A stretch of DNA of 64,000 nt from Hymenochaete sp. R1 (taxonomy: Eukaryota; Basidiomycota; Agaricomycetes; Hymenochaetales; Hymenochaetaceae), in the NCBI GenBank assembly GCA_019400425.1, contig JAFREE010000135.1, positions 1 through 64,000 on the forward strand, in the 5' to 3' direction. Of the stretch, positions 11,178 through 22,544 are shown piece after piece. Below the pieces are notes generated by a model. The model had not been told where the DNA came from and ran no database searches. It worked only from the letters and a program-made list of their open reading frames with translations. The position numbers and the translations under genes were made by a program. The number at the start of each line of letters is the position of its first letter. Positions within the stretch are counted from its first letter, which is position 1.

Positions 11178-12434
11178 ATGGCGATGCACATATCATATCT
11201 TCCTCCCGAGATTCACACCCACATCCTCTCGTTTGCCCATCCATACCCGTCGGATAACGTTTGTCCCGCCAATTCGAACGTTAATGCTACGCAGGATATC
11301 CAATATGACGGAAGATCCTCCCTGAACGGAGAGTATGACGCAGCTTATGATCTCGCTCTTGTATCCAGATACTGGGCTGCTGTCGCACGTCCTTTCAGGT
11401 TCCGTACGCTCAGGCTCTTAGGAGTTGGCATAAAGGAGAAGCGAAGGCTGGAGAGGGTTATCGAGTTATTGGAAGCGCAAGTTTCGAACAGAAAGGATGG
11501 CAGGAGAACGGGTATGGTACGCTATTTCGTGCTTTCCGATACCGCACCTCCATCATCGATCAACTTCGCCGCCGGAAGCGCAACGAAGCCCCAAGCAGCA
11601 TTAGAAGCGGAGACTGAAGTCGAAATCGAGTCGTACGCACACTTACTCACTAAACTCCTCCGACTCCTCGCACCGACGTTGCACGCCCTCCAGCTGCGTC
11701 TAACACACCCACGTTACGCAAGCAGTGTATTCGCAGAGCTCTGGAGACTCCAAATGCCTTTTCTCATCTCCCTTACCATCCATGGCCTTTACCCGCTCCC
11801 AACCTGTCCCTCGCTAAGCGAGCCACCGAGAAGGTCTTCCGTGCTACTGGAAACGAATTGCAAATCCAAAGAATCAGAACACAGCGCATATACCCAGTTC
11901 CCCCTCCTTACGCATCTATCTTTCTCTGGTCTTGCGAACCCCTACGGGCTTTTCACCCTTGTTGACTTCCGCTCCCTTTGTCCATGCCTTGAAAAACTCG
12001 AGATACATAGTCTACGCGGAGCACTTGGGTTTGCGCGGGAAGTGGTCGATGTTCTCTCGCTCTCAACCTCCAATTCAGCGCCATCGATTGTGGGTGTTGG
12101 TGGAGCCGGTGACTGGCGAACCAGTGAGAAGTATGACCACGGGCGAGATGCGTACCATGATAGTGAGGCTGCAGTGGCAAGGACAGTACTGCCGAGAGGT
12201 CTCAAAACACTCATACTGGGTATCACATCCCCACACGCCATATCCGCAACCCACCCACAATCACCGAAGCGGGTCGAACCCTCGAGCCAGCAAAAACCGT
12301 CCGCGCGAGCACAAATGATGCACAGCCGGATGATGGGCGTCTTACTTCCAATAGTGGAGACGAAGGAGCCGGGAATAGAGAGAAGTGGAGGGGGTGCGGT
12401 GCTGCGCTTAGTTGTGGATGGGGAAATGCTTTGA
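11178..12434 (+). CDS. F-box-like domain protein
   Basis: A single exon of 418 residues from the ATG at 11178 (MAMHISYLPPEI). The N-terminus fits the agaricomycete F-box-like pattern: LPPEIHTHILSF, a loop, then LALVSRYWAAVARPFRFRTLRL around residues 5-90. Later leucine-rich segments (LRLLAPTLHALQLRL, LTHLSFSGLANPYGLF, CLEKLEIHSL) resemble irregular leucine-rich repeats. Known relatives act as substrate adaptors of SCF ubiquitin ligases through Skp1. A ligase role here is inferred from the motif only. Such genes are highly multiplied in mushroom genomes. The C-terminal third is low in complexity and may not be structured. Confidence 0.7.
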   Translation: MAMHISYLPPEIHTHILSFAHPYPSDNVCPANSNVNATQDIQYDGRSSLNGEYDAAYDLALVSRYWAAVARPFRFRTLRLLGVGIKEKRRLERVIELLEAQVSNRKDGRRTGMVRYFVLSDTAPPSSINFAAGSATKPQAALEAETEVEIESYAHLLTKLLRLLAPTLHALQLRLTHPRYASSVFAELWRLQMPFLISLTIHGLYPLPTCPSLSEPPRRSSVLLETNCKSKESEHSAYTQFPLLTHLSFSGLANPYGLFTLVDFRSLCPCLEKLEIHSLRGALGFAREVVDVLSLSTSNSAPSIVGVGGAGDWRTSEKYDHGRDAYHDSEAAVARTVLPRGLKTLILGITSPHAISATHPQSPKRVEPSSQQKPSARAQMMHSRMMGVLLPIVETKEPGIERSGGGAVLRLVVDGEML

Positions 12435-13431
12435 AGAGAGGGTTCCGCTATGGGTTGAGGGGAGGAGACAGGCATGCACGTTCGTTTTTTATACATAATG
12501 TCGCGCGGGCTGCTGTGAGGTTGAAGGGTGCGTGTTGACCTCACTTAACTTGTTCCGGGCTGACTTGCACCCCTCAGTGACGAAAGATTATTCTGGACGA
12601 AAAACACGGAGATGAACAAAGGCCATGTTCACGACCTCCATAACCCTTATCCTAACTTCCACATCTTCCTACCCGTTCGTACCCGTCCTTACGATAATGG
12701 ATGTGAATTCTTCCGATATCTTTCCAACCGCCACGCTCGCAGTAACAAGAGTAAGTATCTATACTCGACTCAACGAAAAGGCTATTCATTCATTAATTCA
12801 CCATAACTCATCTCGGTCGTAGACATGCTTGAATGCATGCCTTAGCGCTCAAACTTTTCTTTGCATTACCCAGCTTTGCGCCCCCCGATCAATGTTTGCA
12901 TCATCGTCCTCGTCGTCAGGAGCCCAGACCCACGCAACTCTGCAACATGAAACCGTGTCGTGTGCCGAAGTGTCGTGTGCACATTCAGCTACTGTACAAC
13001 AAGTAGCTAGAACGCAAAGGAACGACCTTCCTTCCCTCCCCTTACCACCTTCATTCTCTCCCTTTTGCCTGTCATATTGCACTCTCCCGTTTCTTCTCTA
13101 TACTCTATTGAGCCGCTCGCTATCTTACCCTCTCTGCCCGCCTCATCTCACACCGCAGCATTCCGTTACCTGTCAATCCCACCATTGGCGACAACATCAC
13201 CAGGGAGTTAATTTGAAGTTTGACTACCTCCTCAATTACCTTAACTATTAAGTCTACTGCCCGGTTGCCTCCGCTGGTCGGCGTATCGTCGGACTAGCGT
13301 CTTCTCCTCTCAGACGTTCGTCGGTCATCGGTCATTGGATTAGCTACACACACGCGGAGAAATCAGGGAATAGGGCGGGGAAGAAAAGTGGGATTCGGGC
13401 ATAAAAGGGGAAAGCGGTCGAGTAATCGAGC
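12435..13431. other. Intergenic, no convincing gene
   Basis: Short overlapping frames only. The sequence becomes pyrimidine-rich after 13000, with runs such as CCTTCCTTCCCTCCCC, consistent with promoter or leader sequence of the gene that follows. Confidence 0.45.
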
Positions 13432-14930
13432 ATGGAAAGGTTCGTTGTGTTTAATTCATTTCGGCACGGTACTTGGGACGAATCGCTGACGGGGTGACTT
13501 CATTCATTCATTGTAGCTGCAAAGAAACTCGTGGTCTAGGCGAGAGCGATAGTAAAATGGACTGCGTCGATAACGTCATTGCCGTCCCCGTTCCGGTAGA
13601 AGCTAAAAGGATCATAGAATCGGACGCGGACTCGGGCGTGTTCTTCGATACGAGTACTACTGTTTGGAAAGACGAGCGAGGGTCGTCTTCTCCCCCTTTA
13701 TCAACCTCGTCGTCTTCCGATGAGGACGACCAATACGAGTCGTTTGATTCTGAAGATGTCGATGAGGGTGGCGACGGCGTTCCAGGCGCATTCTCAGCGC
13801 ATGCAATGTCGCAGTCTCCCGCAGGGTCCTTAATGGACAATGGTGACGGAGCTACTATAGAGGTATACCCCGAGATTAATAGCGAAACTAGACCATGCAA
13901 TCCAGATGTCGAACACAACGAGATCCAGGAGCAGGACCGGAACGAGGATCCAGACATCATTGTTCCCGCGTACCGAGACTTTCCCATCCCATCTCTCCCT
14001 CTTCCTTCTATCGATGCCATCGAAGAGCAACCGATAGGCTCGATAGAGTCGAACGTTGGATTGAGCTCGAAGATGAGGCCCCCTCCCGAAAAGACTTGCT
14101 TGAAGAAGCCAACCCAGAAAAGGCATTGGACTTCATCTTTGGTTTCGGCGGTAGAGTCGGGGTGGAATGGATCAAAATCGTCGGGTTTGGCAAGGACTGA
14201 ATCGTCTTTTGGCTCAGAAGTCCACGCCTCCGCGAGCTCGCCCAGAGATAGAAATGGGTTCGGGCGTACTCAGAAGCACTCGTACCCACCGCGCCCACAT
14301 AACGCTCATTCGAACCTCGACTCGTCTCTTTCCACCGAATCCTCTGCTACCGACCACGACCCTCCCTCCGTCATCAATGATGAAGGAAACGATTATAATA
14401 CAACAAAAGGGCAGGATCCAACCAACCATGCCCATGTCTTTGCTCGCCCCCGCGTACGAACACCAGACGTCCGCCGGCGCGTCGCTTTCCTCTTTCCAGA
14501 CGGTCATACCGAAGTCGCAAGACCTTCGTCACGCCTTTCTCGCTCCGCTCGTGCATTGGGTTTAAGCCCCAGATCGCTTTCGTCATCCATCGAGGCTGTC
14601 TCAGGTGCGTTGGGATGGGTATGGCGGACGATAGTAGTGAATCCGTTTGCGTCATCATCGAATTCTGGCCCGGGAGAGAATGCAGATGCTGATGTAGGTG
14701 AGGATGATTTCCCGCAGACGCAAAGTCAAGCGCATAGTCAGTCGAGAGGGGTGAAGCGACAGAGAAAGAGACGCGATCAGAAACAAAAGCCGAAGTTCGT
14801 TCCCCTGCAGAGCTTTCATAGTGTAAGGGACGTGGATGGGACTGAATCAAGGGCAGGAGCAAGGAGGAGAATGTCGAGGGAAGGAAGTCAGAGTTTTCTT
14901 GATTTGGGTGACGGTCTTGGGTTTAGCTGA
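13432..14930 (+). CDS. Hypothetical Ser/Asp-rich protein
   Basis: Two exons, 13432-13439 and 13517-14930, encode 473 residues beginning MESCKETRGLG; the intron GTTCGT...TTGTAG joins in phase. A TATA-like ATAAAAGG at 13401 lies only about 30 bases before this ATG. Translation may therefore start at 13557 (MDCVDN, 457 residues), leaving the first exon as leader. The N-terminal half is acidic and Ser-rich (SSSSDEDDQYES). A less disordered core near residues 320-385 reads RRRVAFLFPDGHTEVA and later ALGWVWRTIVVNPF. The tail is basic (KRQRKRRDQKQKPK) and may be a nuclear signal. I recognise no family. Confidence 0.6.
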
Positions 14931-15349
14931 GCTCAGAAATAGACGTGTAAAGCGCTGGACTTATGTTCGATGTGTCATAGTGTTCATTATGCTTTAATTG
15001 CAACCGCATGAATTCTGGTCACGATAGTCATGCATTTTGACTGTTATAGGGAGTCGCTCACTTCCTCTGTGACGAACGTAAACGTTGCGATTGAATGTGG
15101 ACCTGCTTCTTGCGCAAACTTGAACAACGACCCGGTTGGTCTTGTCGAACACCAATGTACATCCGTTACATCATGAAGAAACACATGGAAAAATACGCCT
15201 CGAAATCTATAGAAAGCATGGTACGTGAGGATGAAACAGAGGTATAAACATACATAAATATTGAATAAGGACAATAAGAATGAAACGAACTCGGGCGACT
15301 GGTCATCCGCGTTTGCGATAAATCTCTAACTTAAATTTGACCTGCACTT
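14931..15349. other. Intergenic between converging genes
   Basis: This holds the 3' ends of two convergent genes. No gene, repeat or RNA structure is recognised. Confidence 0.5.
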
Positions 15350-17437
15350 TCAAGCCTCTCCAAATCGTTCAAAAAACTGCGATCCAGAACTCCTCCTGAG
15401 CCAGTACTCCCTCCTCTCATCATCTCCGTTCTCACCCTGTGCACCACTCTTCCCCTTTTCCTTGCCCGACATCTTTGCTAACCCCATCCTTGGCAAGCTA
15501 ATCTTTGGAAACCCGCTCTTTCTCTTACCTGACCGTCCCTCATCTCCACCGTCATCCTCAATTTTCCCGCTCCTCTCACGGCCGTTACCATCAACTTTAT
15601 CGGATTCAGCGTTCTTCTCTTTTCCGAACTTTCCCAGAATGGATCCGAAGAGCATAGAGAGGCGCGAACTCAAAGGTAAGTGGTACGGCGTGAGCTTGCG
15701 CTCGATCTTGGGGTGCGTCTCCCCGTGATGACCAGAAAGAACGAACGCAACGCCTTTGCCGCTCGACCTGCCGAGGTCGGAATCGCTGTGCTCTATGTGA
15801 CTGGGGTCCTTGCGCGAGAGACGCTGTCCGCGGAGCTTTCTGTGGTCAACTCTTGCGTTGGGTGGTATGCCCTCGAATGCAGTATCACGAATCCGAGCGT
15901 CAGAGTCGAAGCTGGAGGGATCCTGAACATCCTGCGCCTGTCTCGTATTCGAACCGTCGAACCGATAAGAGCCCCGCTCGGAAATGAAGCTTTGAGAACG
16001 AGGGTCAGAACGGGGTGTATATGGTTCGTAGTGATACGAACTACGTTCGTTGGGACCGAGAGGTGGATCTAGGTACAAAATCGTCTGCATGGAAGGGCCC
16101 TCGAATAGTGCACGATTTCTTTGGTACAGCCTTTCTTGCTGGTCCTGGTACTCAGGTCGGGGAGTATGGTAGTCTAGTGCTTCGCTCTCACGTTCATCAT
16201 CTTCCAGCCATTGTGGATGAATATATGAATTTGACTGGGGACCTGAATGGTAAGTAGGCGTCCATGGGTTGTGTATCTCGAGAGGAGATATATTGTACAT
16301 GGCTTCTGTAGGCGGTCGCACGCTATCTCTGTCTAGGATATCATGCTGTGCTGAATGACTCGAAGCAGTCTGAGGCCATCGCGAGCGTTCCGGTTTAAAG
16401 TATTGTTCATCCTCACACTCAGAAGAGAGCTTGGGTACAGGACGTCGTTTGACGTAGTTAGACTCGTAAACAGGGTGGAAATTTGGGAACCAACCCTGTT
16501 CGGCACTCGAGCGCAAAGTGTAAGAGGAGCTCCTTGGGACTGCAGATGGGCGAGGGGGCGTTGTCATTCCAGCCCCTATTGCCGCTGGTTCAACCTTAGG
16601 ACGGGTTTGTGAAGTTGATTGTACGGTGGAATGAGTGACGGAGGGCTGGATAGTAGCACTGTGGCTTTGAGTCTGGGAGCCAGAGCTACTAGGAGCGCTT
16701 GTATTCTGAATCTCTGCACTAGGTACGAATGTTGTTCCTCGTTGCACTTTGTCCTTCCAATGCCCAGGGTCCCAAAAATCGTTGCCTGCGGCATCAGGGT
16801 TCGATTCGAGTGCTGTCCGGGATCGAGCCTGTGACAATGTCTTGTCCGACTTTGCGCGTTCATACGAACTTTGACCTACAGTGTTGTAAGTGTTGAACAG
16901 AGATGGTTGATCGGAACGCTCTTCTTCAATACGTTCAAGAACTTGACCATACTGTGGATCCTGTACGCGCTGACCCTCGAGTGTTTCAAAGGGTACAGGC
17001 ATCACATTGTCATCGGCGCTCGACTCCCAATCTCTGATCCAGCTATAACCAGGAGAGACGGGGCTTACAGGCCCGCTTTCATTCGAGTTCTTTAGAATGG
17101 ACCGCGCTGGCGCGGCGGACTTGTGCGTTGGCTCAGAGAGCTTACGTATGATACGGCGAAGTTTGGGTGCTTGTGGAGGCGGAGCTGAAGTGGAAGAGGT
17201 ATCCTCAGACGAGATCCGTCGAATGAGTTGTAGAATGTGCGGGTCAACGCTGATACCGAAAGGCGAGTCCATCCGAAGTTGATGTGGATTACGCGGCAAG
17301 CAATAGTTAGCATAAGAATGAATATAGTTAGCATAAGAATGAAGAATGCTTCGATTCCGAGTGATAACTTACGTTGAGGTATCAAACGAGGCATGTGAGC
17401 CGGGTTTCGTTAGTGATTGTAGTGCAGAAGACGCCAT
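15350..17437 (-). CDS. Hypothetical low-complexity protein
   Basis: Two exons on the minus strand, 17437-17373 and 17249-15350, encode 654 residues (MASSALQSLTKPGSH...). The 123-nt intron (GTAAGT...TATCAG) restores phase into VDPHILQLIRRISSED. A plain reading from the internal ATG at 17272 would give 640 residues with a different N-terminus. The protein is Ser/Pro/Arg-rich and mostly disordered. It has a basic stretch PKLRRIIRKLSE near residue 45 and a hydrophobic-basic segment (PYHLPLSSRLSMLFGSILGK) in the last quarter that could be an amphipathic helix, then a Lys/Gly-rich tail. No known family. It faces the UBE2G1-type gene across a divergent promoter region. Confidence 0.6.
17303..17345 (-). 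repeat. Tandem duplication inside an intron that doubles the branch-point motif
   Basis: A roughly 21-base unit containing TTCTTATGCTAACTAT on the minus strand is present twice in tandem within the intron 17250-17372. Each copy carries TGCTAAC, a good fungal branch-point match, so the intron has two candidate branch points. Confidence 0.6.
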
Positions 17438-18190
17438 TTACTGTATGGGGGAGTGATCACCACCAAACGATGGGCAAGGGGTCTGCTAGTAGAAAGAGAA
17501 AGCAGGAGAAACTGGCGGCTTCTAGTGGGAGGAGATTCTTGTCGAGAAGAAGCACTAGCAAGTCAACCAAGGCCTAGAAGATAGAGAATGGTTCACCAGC
17601 AAGCAAAGTACGATGAATTGCAAACTTGAATGAAGATGCATAGTTAGAAGGTGAAACGATCGAGACAGGAGGTCGTGAGTGCATTTCGTAGCAAATTATC
17701 TCGTTTTCTGAGGTTTCTGGCAAAGTATGATTATTATTCTGCGTAGCGTAATGGGCGGGAGGAAGAGGAGCATTCGAAACGACCATGCAGAACGACAAGG
17801 CTGTTATGTTCGATGGCGACGATGGGACAACTTGAAACTCGACTTAAATGCTTATGTAATACTTACAAATGATCGACGCTCGGAACGACTCCCGCTGAAA
17901 TCGAATCGACTGGAACGGAACGGTGAGGCTCAAGCACAAGCTAGCAGTGCTTTACTGAGTGTAACACCTCTGACGCCAGCCTTACTACAGACCCTCACTA
18001 CAGACCCTTCCTTTGTGCGGTGACACCGACTCTTTTGCGCGTCGTCTTCCAAGTCAAAGGCCTACTGGACATCGGAGCTAGTACCGACTCAGGTTTGGAG
18101 AACGCCAAAGGAAGAAGTCAGCATTCTCATTCAACTAGGCCTCAAGGACTTGGCACCTTAAGATACACGCAAGACCATCGATTCTCAAGG
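17438..18190. other. Divergent promoter region
   Basis: This lies between the minus-strand hypothetical gene and the plus-strand E2 gene. A 36-residue Lys/Arg/Ser frame starting at 17470 is present but has no support. Nothing else is recognised. Confidence 0.45.
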
Positions 18191-19321
18191 ATGGCAACCA
18201 GCTTTGCGCAAAGACTCCTACCACGCCAACTGCAGGAAGTCAACAAGACTGATAACTTCAATGCCAGTGAGTACCCTTTGTTCATCATCGCCGCGTGAAG
18301 TGCAACCTTCTATCGATGGGGCGTCTTCCTTCGCCACGATCATTTCGTGCCAAGAATCACCGACCCAGCATTTATGAGGACTATGTGGAGATCCATCGAA
18401 CCCATTGTAATGATCATGGATTGACATGCTTCGTGTTGTGCAGCTTTGGTTGGGGATAACCTTTACAGGTGGCGGGTTAGTTTCTTCGGGTACGTGCTCT
18501 GTTCATATCCTGTTTAAGTCAGTGTGCTGAATCGCGCGTCTAGACCGATGGATACAATACTGTATGTGCTCTCTTTGAATGCGTATCAGAATGCTTCTAA
18601 AATGCATCGATCTATCTCTTATGCCTTCAGAGAAGGTGGTATGTTCGTCTGCGAGATGATCTTCCCCGAGGAGTACCCCAACCTACCCCCAAAGCTTACA
18701 TTCAAATCCGAGATGTGGCATCCGAGCAGTATGACATTTCTCTGTATGCTTCTATCATCAGCGCGTGTGCTGACCCTCTTGTATTTCAATCAGTATACCC
18801 AGATGGTCAAGTGTGTATCTCGATTCTCGTGAGCCTTCATCATTACGCACTCTATACGCTCGTGCTAACGGCAGCTCTTCTCTCTATTGTTTTGCGCTGC
18901 TGTCCGGCCAATAGCACCCACCTGAAAATGATGTATATGGGTACGAAGATGTCGAGGAACGGTGGCGTCCAATACATACCGCTGAGTCTGTTGTGAGTCT
19001 GCGTTAGATTCATCATTCGTTTCCCTTGATGCTTAACTATTGAAACGGCATTGCTTAGCTTGTGAGCGTCATGTCCCTACTGATTGAGGAGAAACCAGAT
19101 ACGGACAGTCCAGCGAACGTCGACGCTGCAGTACGTATTCTCTTGCCGTCCTATGCCTCTTTCTTCTTCCCGAACGTTAGCTTCCATATCATAGTGCCTA
19201 CTGCTAATATTTTTGGTTGTATTAGATAATGGCTCGCTCGGATCCGAAAGGGTACCGTAGGAAGGTCCGGGAGTACGTGCGCAAGAGTGAAGAAAGCTTC
19301 TCCGACCTTTCTAACGCCTAG
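18191..19321 (+). CDS. Ubiquitin-conjugating enzyme E2, UBE2G1/Ubc15 type, with HPS for HPN
   Basis: Eight exons, 18191-18266, 18444-18489, 18544-18561, 18631-18728, 18794-18828, 18915-18992, 19059-19130, 19226-19321, encode 172 residues, the usual size. The E2 carries ubiquitin as a thioester and passes it to substrates with an E3. The fold is clear: [27 protein letters not shown], then [16 protein letters not shown] with active Cys87, and the G-type acidic insert [25 protein letters not shown] in the tail matches UBE2G1 and S. pombe Ubc15 better than UBE2G2. The odd point is Ser79 where nearly all E2s have the HPN asparagine that supports catalysis. The codon (AGC) is the last full codon before an intron and does not depend on the splice choice. 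Confidence 0.88.
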
Positions 19322-19822
19322 CGTTGACCATCCTCATCGAGTCGCGGCATTTCCCCTTTTGCCATACTCCATGCGCGCAGGTGCTAGTTACGTGAATTTA
19401 GTTTGTGCGTACTCGAAATGCTGTCAAGCTTTCTAGAGCTGTTCATTGTCGGGGTCGTCGGGACAGGAAACATGTATGATTTCCCTTCCTGCATCATTAC
19501 AAATAACAATACTTTTTTGGTTCTCATCGCGATGGTGCGACGGACAAGCCTCGATACTCTAACGTTTTGCTGTGGCATGGAAGATCTAGGATATCGATCT
19601 ATTTGGAAGTTCTGTAACAGTATCAGCGTATGTGCCGCTATGAACGCCGGACGCTTCTGCTTTGGGTTTCAAGTCACTCAGCAAGTATATAAAGCTTCTA
19701 GGAACGTAAGTCCAAAGCAAATTCGAACATCCTCACACGGATATCATGAAGTGCTGCTACTAATATTAGTCCGCAAACTGCCGTCACTATCGTTCACAAG
19801 TACTCGACGGAAGTAGTGGCGT
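19322..19822. other. Intergenic between converging genes
   Basis: Short frames without similarity. It holds the 3' regions of the E2 gene and of family F copy 3. Confidence 0.45.
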
Positions 19823-20335
19823 CTAGCCACGTCCTCCAGTAAAGCGAGATTTGATGTCCGAAGTTAGGCCTCGTTTGGGAGCACCCATACAGAAAATTCC
19901 TCTAGCACAGCTCTCACAGTCACCATCCTCTATGCCTTCAAACGTAACCTGCACAACGCACTGCCATATCTCCGTCCCCTTTACGTTACGCAGATCCATG
20001 GTTTGAAAGGTATGGTGGCCCTCCGTTGTGGGAAAAGCAATGTTCATGACTTGCGCCGTTATGGTGTCGCTCAACTCGATGGTAACGTTCGCGCATCGTT
20101 CAAGTACGTTGAGCGGATTCTGCGCGTTATTAGAGATCGAGATCGTGGTTGTCGAAGCATCTGCTTGTTTGTGAAAAGTTCCCGAACGAGGGAGCGTAGC
20201 ACGTGTAGGCGGGCAAGTACCGAACGTCCTGTTTGGAAGATCCATGAAGTATTTGATTCGTATGGAGTCGGTCTCAATTTTTTCTCCAGCATGGTGAATC
20301 AGGATGGTGTAGATGGCGTGTTGATGACCAGACAT
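19823..20335 (-). CDS. Family F small protein, copy 3
   Basis: A single minus-strand exon. From the ATG at 20335 (MSGHQHAIYTILI) it gives 170 residues, matching the length and N-terminal pattern of copies 4 and 5. An upstream in-frame extension to 20497 is not conserved. Shared features are the aromatic-Leu N-terminal strand, a central NPLNVLE anchor (73-79) in place of GLDGLE, then ANVTIELS, a TMDLRNVKGTEIWQ block that parallels the DLRNVIDGESWPNG block of copy 5, and a VTFEGI element near the end. The C-terminus has a run of cysteines (ESCARGIFCMG). No signal peptide and no recognised domain. It is the most divergent of the minus-strand group together with copy 6. Confidence 0.7.
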   Translation of the reverse strand: MSGHQHAIYTILIHHAGEKIETDSIRIKYFMDLPNRTFGTCPPTRATLPRSGTFHKQADASTTTISISNNAQNPLNVLERCANVTIELSDTITAQVMNIAFPTTEGHHTFQTMDLRNVKGTEIWQCVVQVTFEGIEDGDCESCARGIFCMGAPKRGLTSDIKSRFTGGRG

Positions 20336-21254
20336 CGTAATGTGTTGGACAAGAGATCGGTCTGGTGGGTAAGTGGCGGGATTCTCCTTTGGATACTCGG
20401 ATAGGCTTCTATATGGGAGAAGGTCAGTGGATAAATCTATCTCATTAAATTGCTGTCCTGACCTTTCAACTTCAGGTTTGCTCTCTACCTCCCTCATCGA
20501 TCCGATTGTCTTTCAAAATTATCTCTTCTGCGAACTTTGGCTAGCCTGACAACCGACTGCCAGTCGCCACCGCTAAAACGTTTGCCTTCGGCCAATGCTC
20601 ATGAGACTGATACAAGGCTTGTACTCATCTGTTTCGGGTTAATCGATCAGCAACATAATCCCGTAGTAATATACTCTGCGTATACTTGCAGGGGTCTTTC
20701 AGGTTAATCCGCCACTCCCTTAGCGGGCCGTTTTGGACTTTACCGCATTGCACTACGAAGTGCAAACTCTGCTTAATGGGGCTTCGATAGGAAGATTGCT
20801 GGTGCTCACGATAAGCTTAGTAAATTCCGAAAATAACTACAGCGTGCATACTTGGTATTTCCGAGGTAATCAAAGGAACTCAGACCTCGTAACGGCTCTC
20901 TGCTTGTATATGAAGCGCGCTTCCCCCCTTTTCCTTTGCGGCTGGCCGGGGTAACATAAATGTATGTGAAGCCGTTTACTACGTATCTGTAACAGTTGAA
21001 CTTTGCAATTTGTTTTCCTTCAGGGTTTGTCACGGCGTGGCTCTAATATTTTCCTTTATCTGAAAGATCTTAATTTTTTCAAAACTTTTTATGGACAATG
21101 CACACGATGGTTTTTGCGATACTGATGATTTATCATGATTGTGAATACTATTGTGAGTTTCTCAGTGGGTCTGCCTGTGACAGTACATTAAGCCAATTTT
21201 CATTGTCAATAAATGCGCATCGACAAACATAACATGGGGAACATCGAAACTTCT
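20336..21254. other. Intergenic within the family F cluster
   Basis: No gene is seen. Around 20548 the motif GACTGCCAGTCGCCACCG resembles the GCCACTCGCCACTG element upstream of copies 4 and 5, suggesting remnants of the same ancestral upstream region. Confidence 0.4.
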
Positions 21255-21779
21255 CTAGCTGGACTTTTCGCCAGAAAGGCGGCCTCTCGCGGTTGCCAAC
21301 AACCCTCGCTTTACAACGGCGTCAATCGTATCAGTGACCGTACCAGGACAAGACATGGCAACTATTCCTCTGTTTTCCACTTCAACAAAACAACCGTTCA
21401 GCATAAGCTGGCCGTCGCCTATGATATTCTTCAAATTTCCTGTATGAGTGATCCTTTCATCTTTTGTTAAAGGCAAGGGAACATCTGTTATCTGGACCAG
21501 GAACTTCGAACCTAGGTTGAAGGTGAAGTTCGCAGACTGCAGTCCGTTAAGGCCTCTTTCCGTCTCTCCTGTGTATGTCGTTCTTACTTTTGGCAAATTG
21601 TTATCGTAATCGCTGAAGAAGCCCGAGCGAGGAACGGTAACACCGCTTGTATTACATGTAAGATATCTTCTATTTGCGCAAGTAATGTTCAGATCAACGC
21701 TGAGGGCTTTATCGCGATATTGTTTCTCCTCGGTGCGACAAAATCTGAGCTTGATATTGACATGCGCGTGGTCGGACAT
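21255..21779 (-). CDS. Family F small protein, copy 4
   Basis: A single coding exon of 174 residues on the minus strand, starting MSDHAHVNIKLRF. It aligns along its whole length with copy 5: PRSGFF against PRAGFF at 50-55, GLNGL against GLDGL at 76-80, a THTGNLKNII against THLGDLRNVI block, an identical 12-residue NGCFVEVENRGI element, and near-identical ends GRLSGEKSS and GRRSGEKSS. No signal peptide, membrane span or catalytic motif is visible. The composition suggests a compact cytosolic beta protein. A probable 58-nt intron in the 5' leader (21784-21841) ends just upstream of the ATG. Function unknown. Confidence 0.8.
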   Translation of the reverse strand: MSDHAHVNIKLRFCRTEEKQYRDKALSVDLNITCANRRYLTCNTSGVTVPRSGFFSDYDNNLPKVRTTYTGETERGLNGLQSANFTFNLGSKFLVQITDVPLPLTKDERITHTGNLKNIIGDGQLMLNGCFVEVENRGIVAMSCPGTVTDTIDAVVKRGLLATARGRLSGEKSS

Positions 21780-21783
21780 TGTG

Positions 21784-21910
21784 CTACAAAAAAGAGTATT
21801 GTCATGGAAAGCATCGAAATCGATGGACGTGGAAAACGTACTTCTGTTCTTCGCGGTGCTTGTTGATAGGATGAAGACTGGATCGCACAATGTAATAACC
21901 TCTTTAAATA
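21784..21910 (-). promoter_or_regulatory. Leader intron and TATA-like box of family F copy 4
   Basis: On the minus strand TATTTAAAGAGG lies at 21910-21899, 120 bases before the ATG. GAACAGAA then precedes a GTACGT...TTGTAG intron (21841-21784) that ends four bases before the ATG. The same TATA-like 12-mer at the same distance, and a leader intron of similar size, occur in copy 5. Confidence 0.5.
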
Positions 21911-22544
21911 GCCGAACCGAGCGATATCATTCAAGCCTCAGAACCCGGATCATTGGTTAGCCTGTGGCACAATATTACTCACTATTCGGCTAACTTTGCC
22001 CTTACAGCTTATAATCCGCCACATGCCACTCGCCACTGCGAGTCGCCATTGCCGCTTGGCTACTTTTTTCCCAGTTAGTCACTTTGCGTGCTACTGACCC
22101 TTGCAGACATCCGAATTACGTCTATTTTCTCGTTAGAGGCCGTAACCTAGTCCTTTGATACGCTTAAAGGTAAACGTCTTAATAGAGACAGAGTGCGCAA
22201 TGACTGATTTCTTGTGTAGGAAAAGTTATTGCATCCTTAAGACTCTCCTTCAAAGAAGATTTCGTGGAAGTACGTTAAGTTATTTCTTGCAATTCTCTGC
22301 AACAGCCATCCCCGGCTGTTAACTTTGCTCAAACTCTACCTTCATCGATTAGCACAGTTAATAACACTTGAACCAGTTCTCTTTTTCGCAACTCAGTTAG
22401 CAAAATTGTTACGCCGGACTCCGAGGACTCGTCACTTAAGGATGCTCTTACAAACTCAAGCTTAACAAGTTCATCTGCCAGTGCGCCAATTAAGCAATGA
22501 ATATTATTCATGAACGGGGCAAGCCGCAAGTGATACAACCGCTA
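21911..22544. other. Duplicated upstream region of copy 4, no gene
   Basis: It contains ATGCCACTCGCCACTG near 22022 and a following stretch (CTACTGACCCTTGCAGACATCCG) that aligns with sequence upstream of copy 5 at 23314-23405. I see no gene. Confidence 0.5.

Noticed and set aside
17470..17577. 36-residue Lys/Arg/Ser-rich plus-strand frame
   Set aside because: It is too short, overlaps the leader region of a divergent gene, and has no similarity or splice support.
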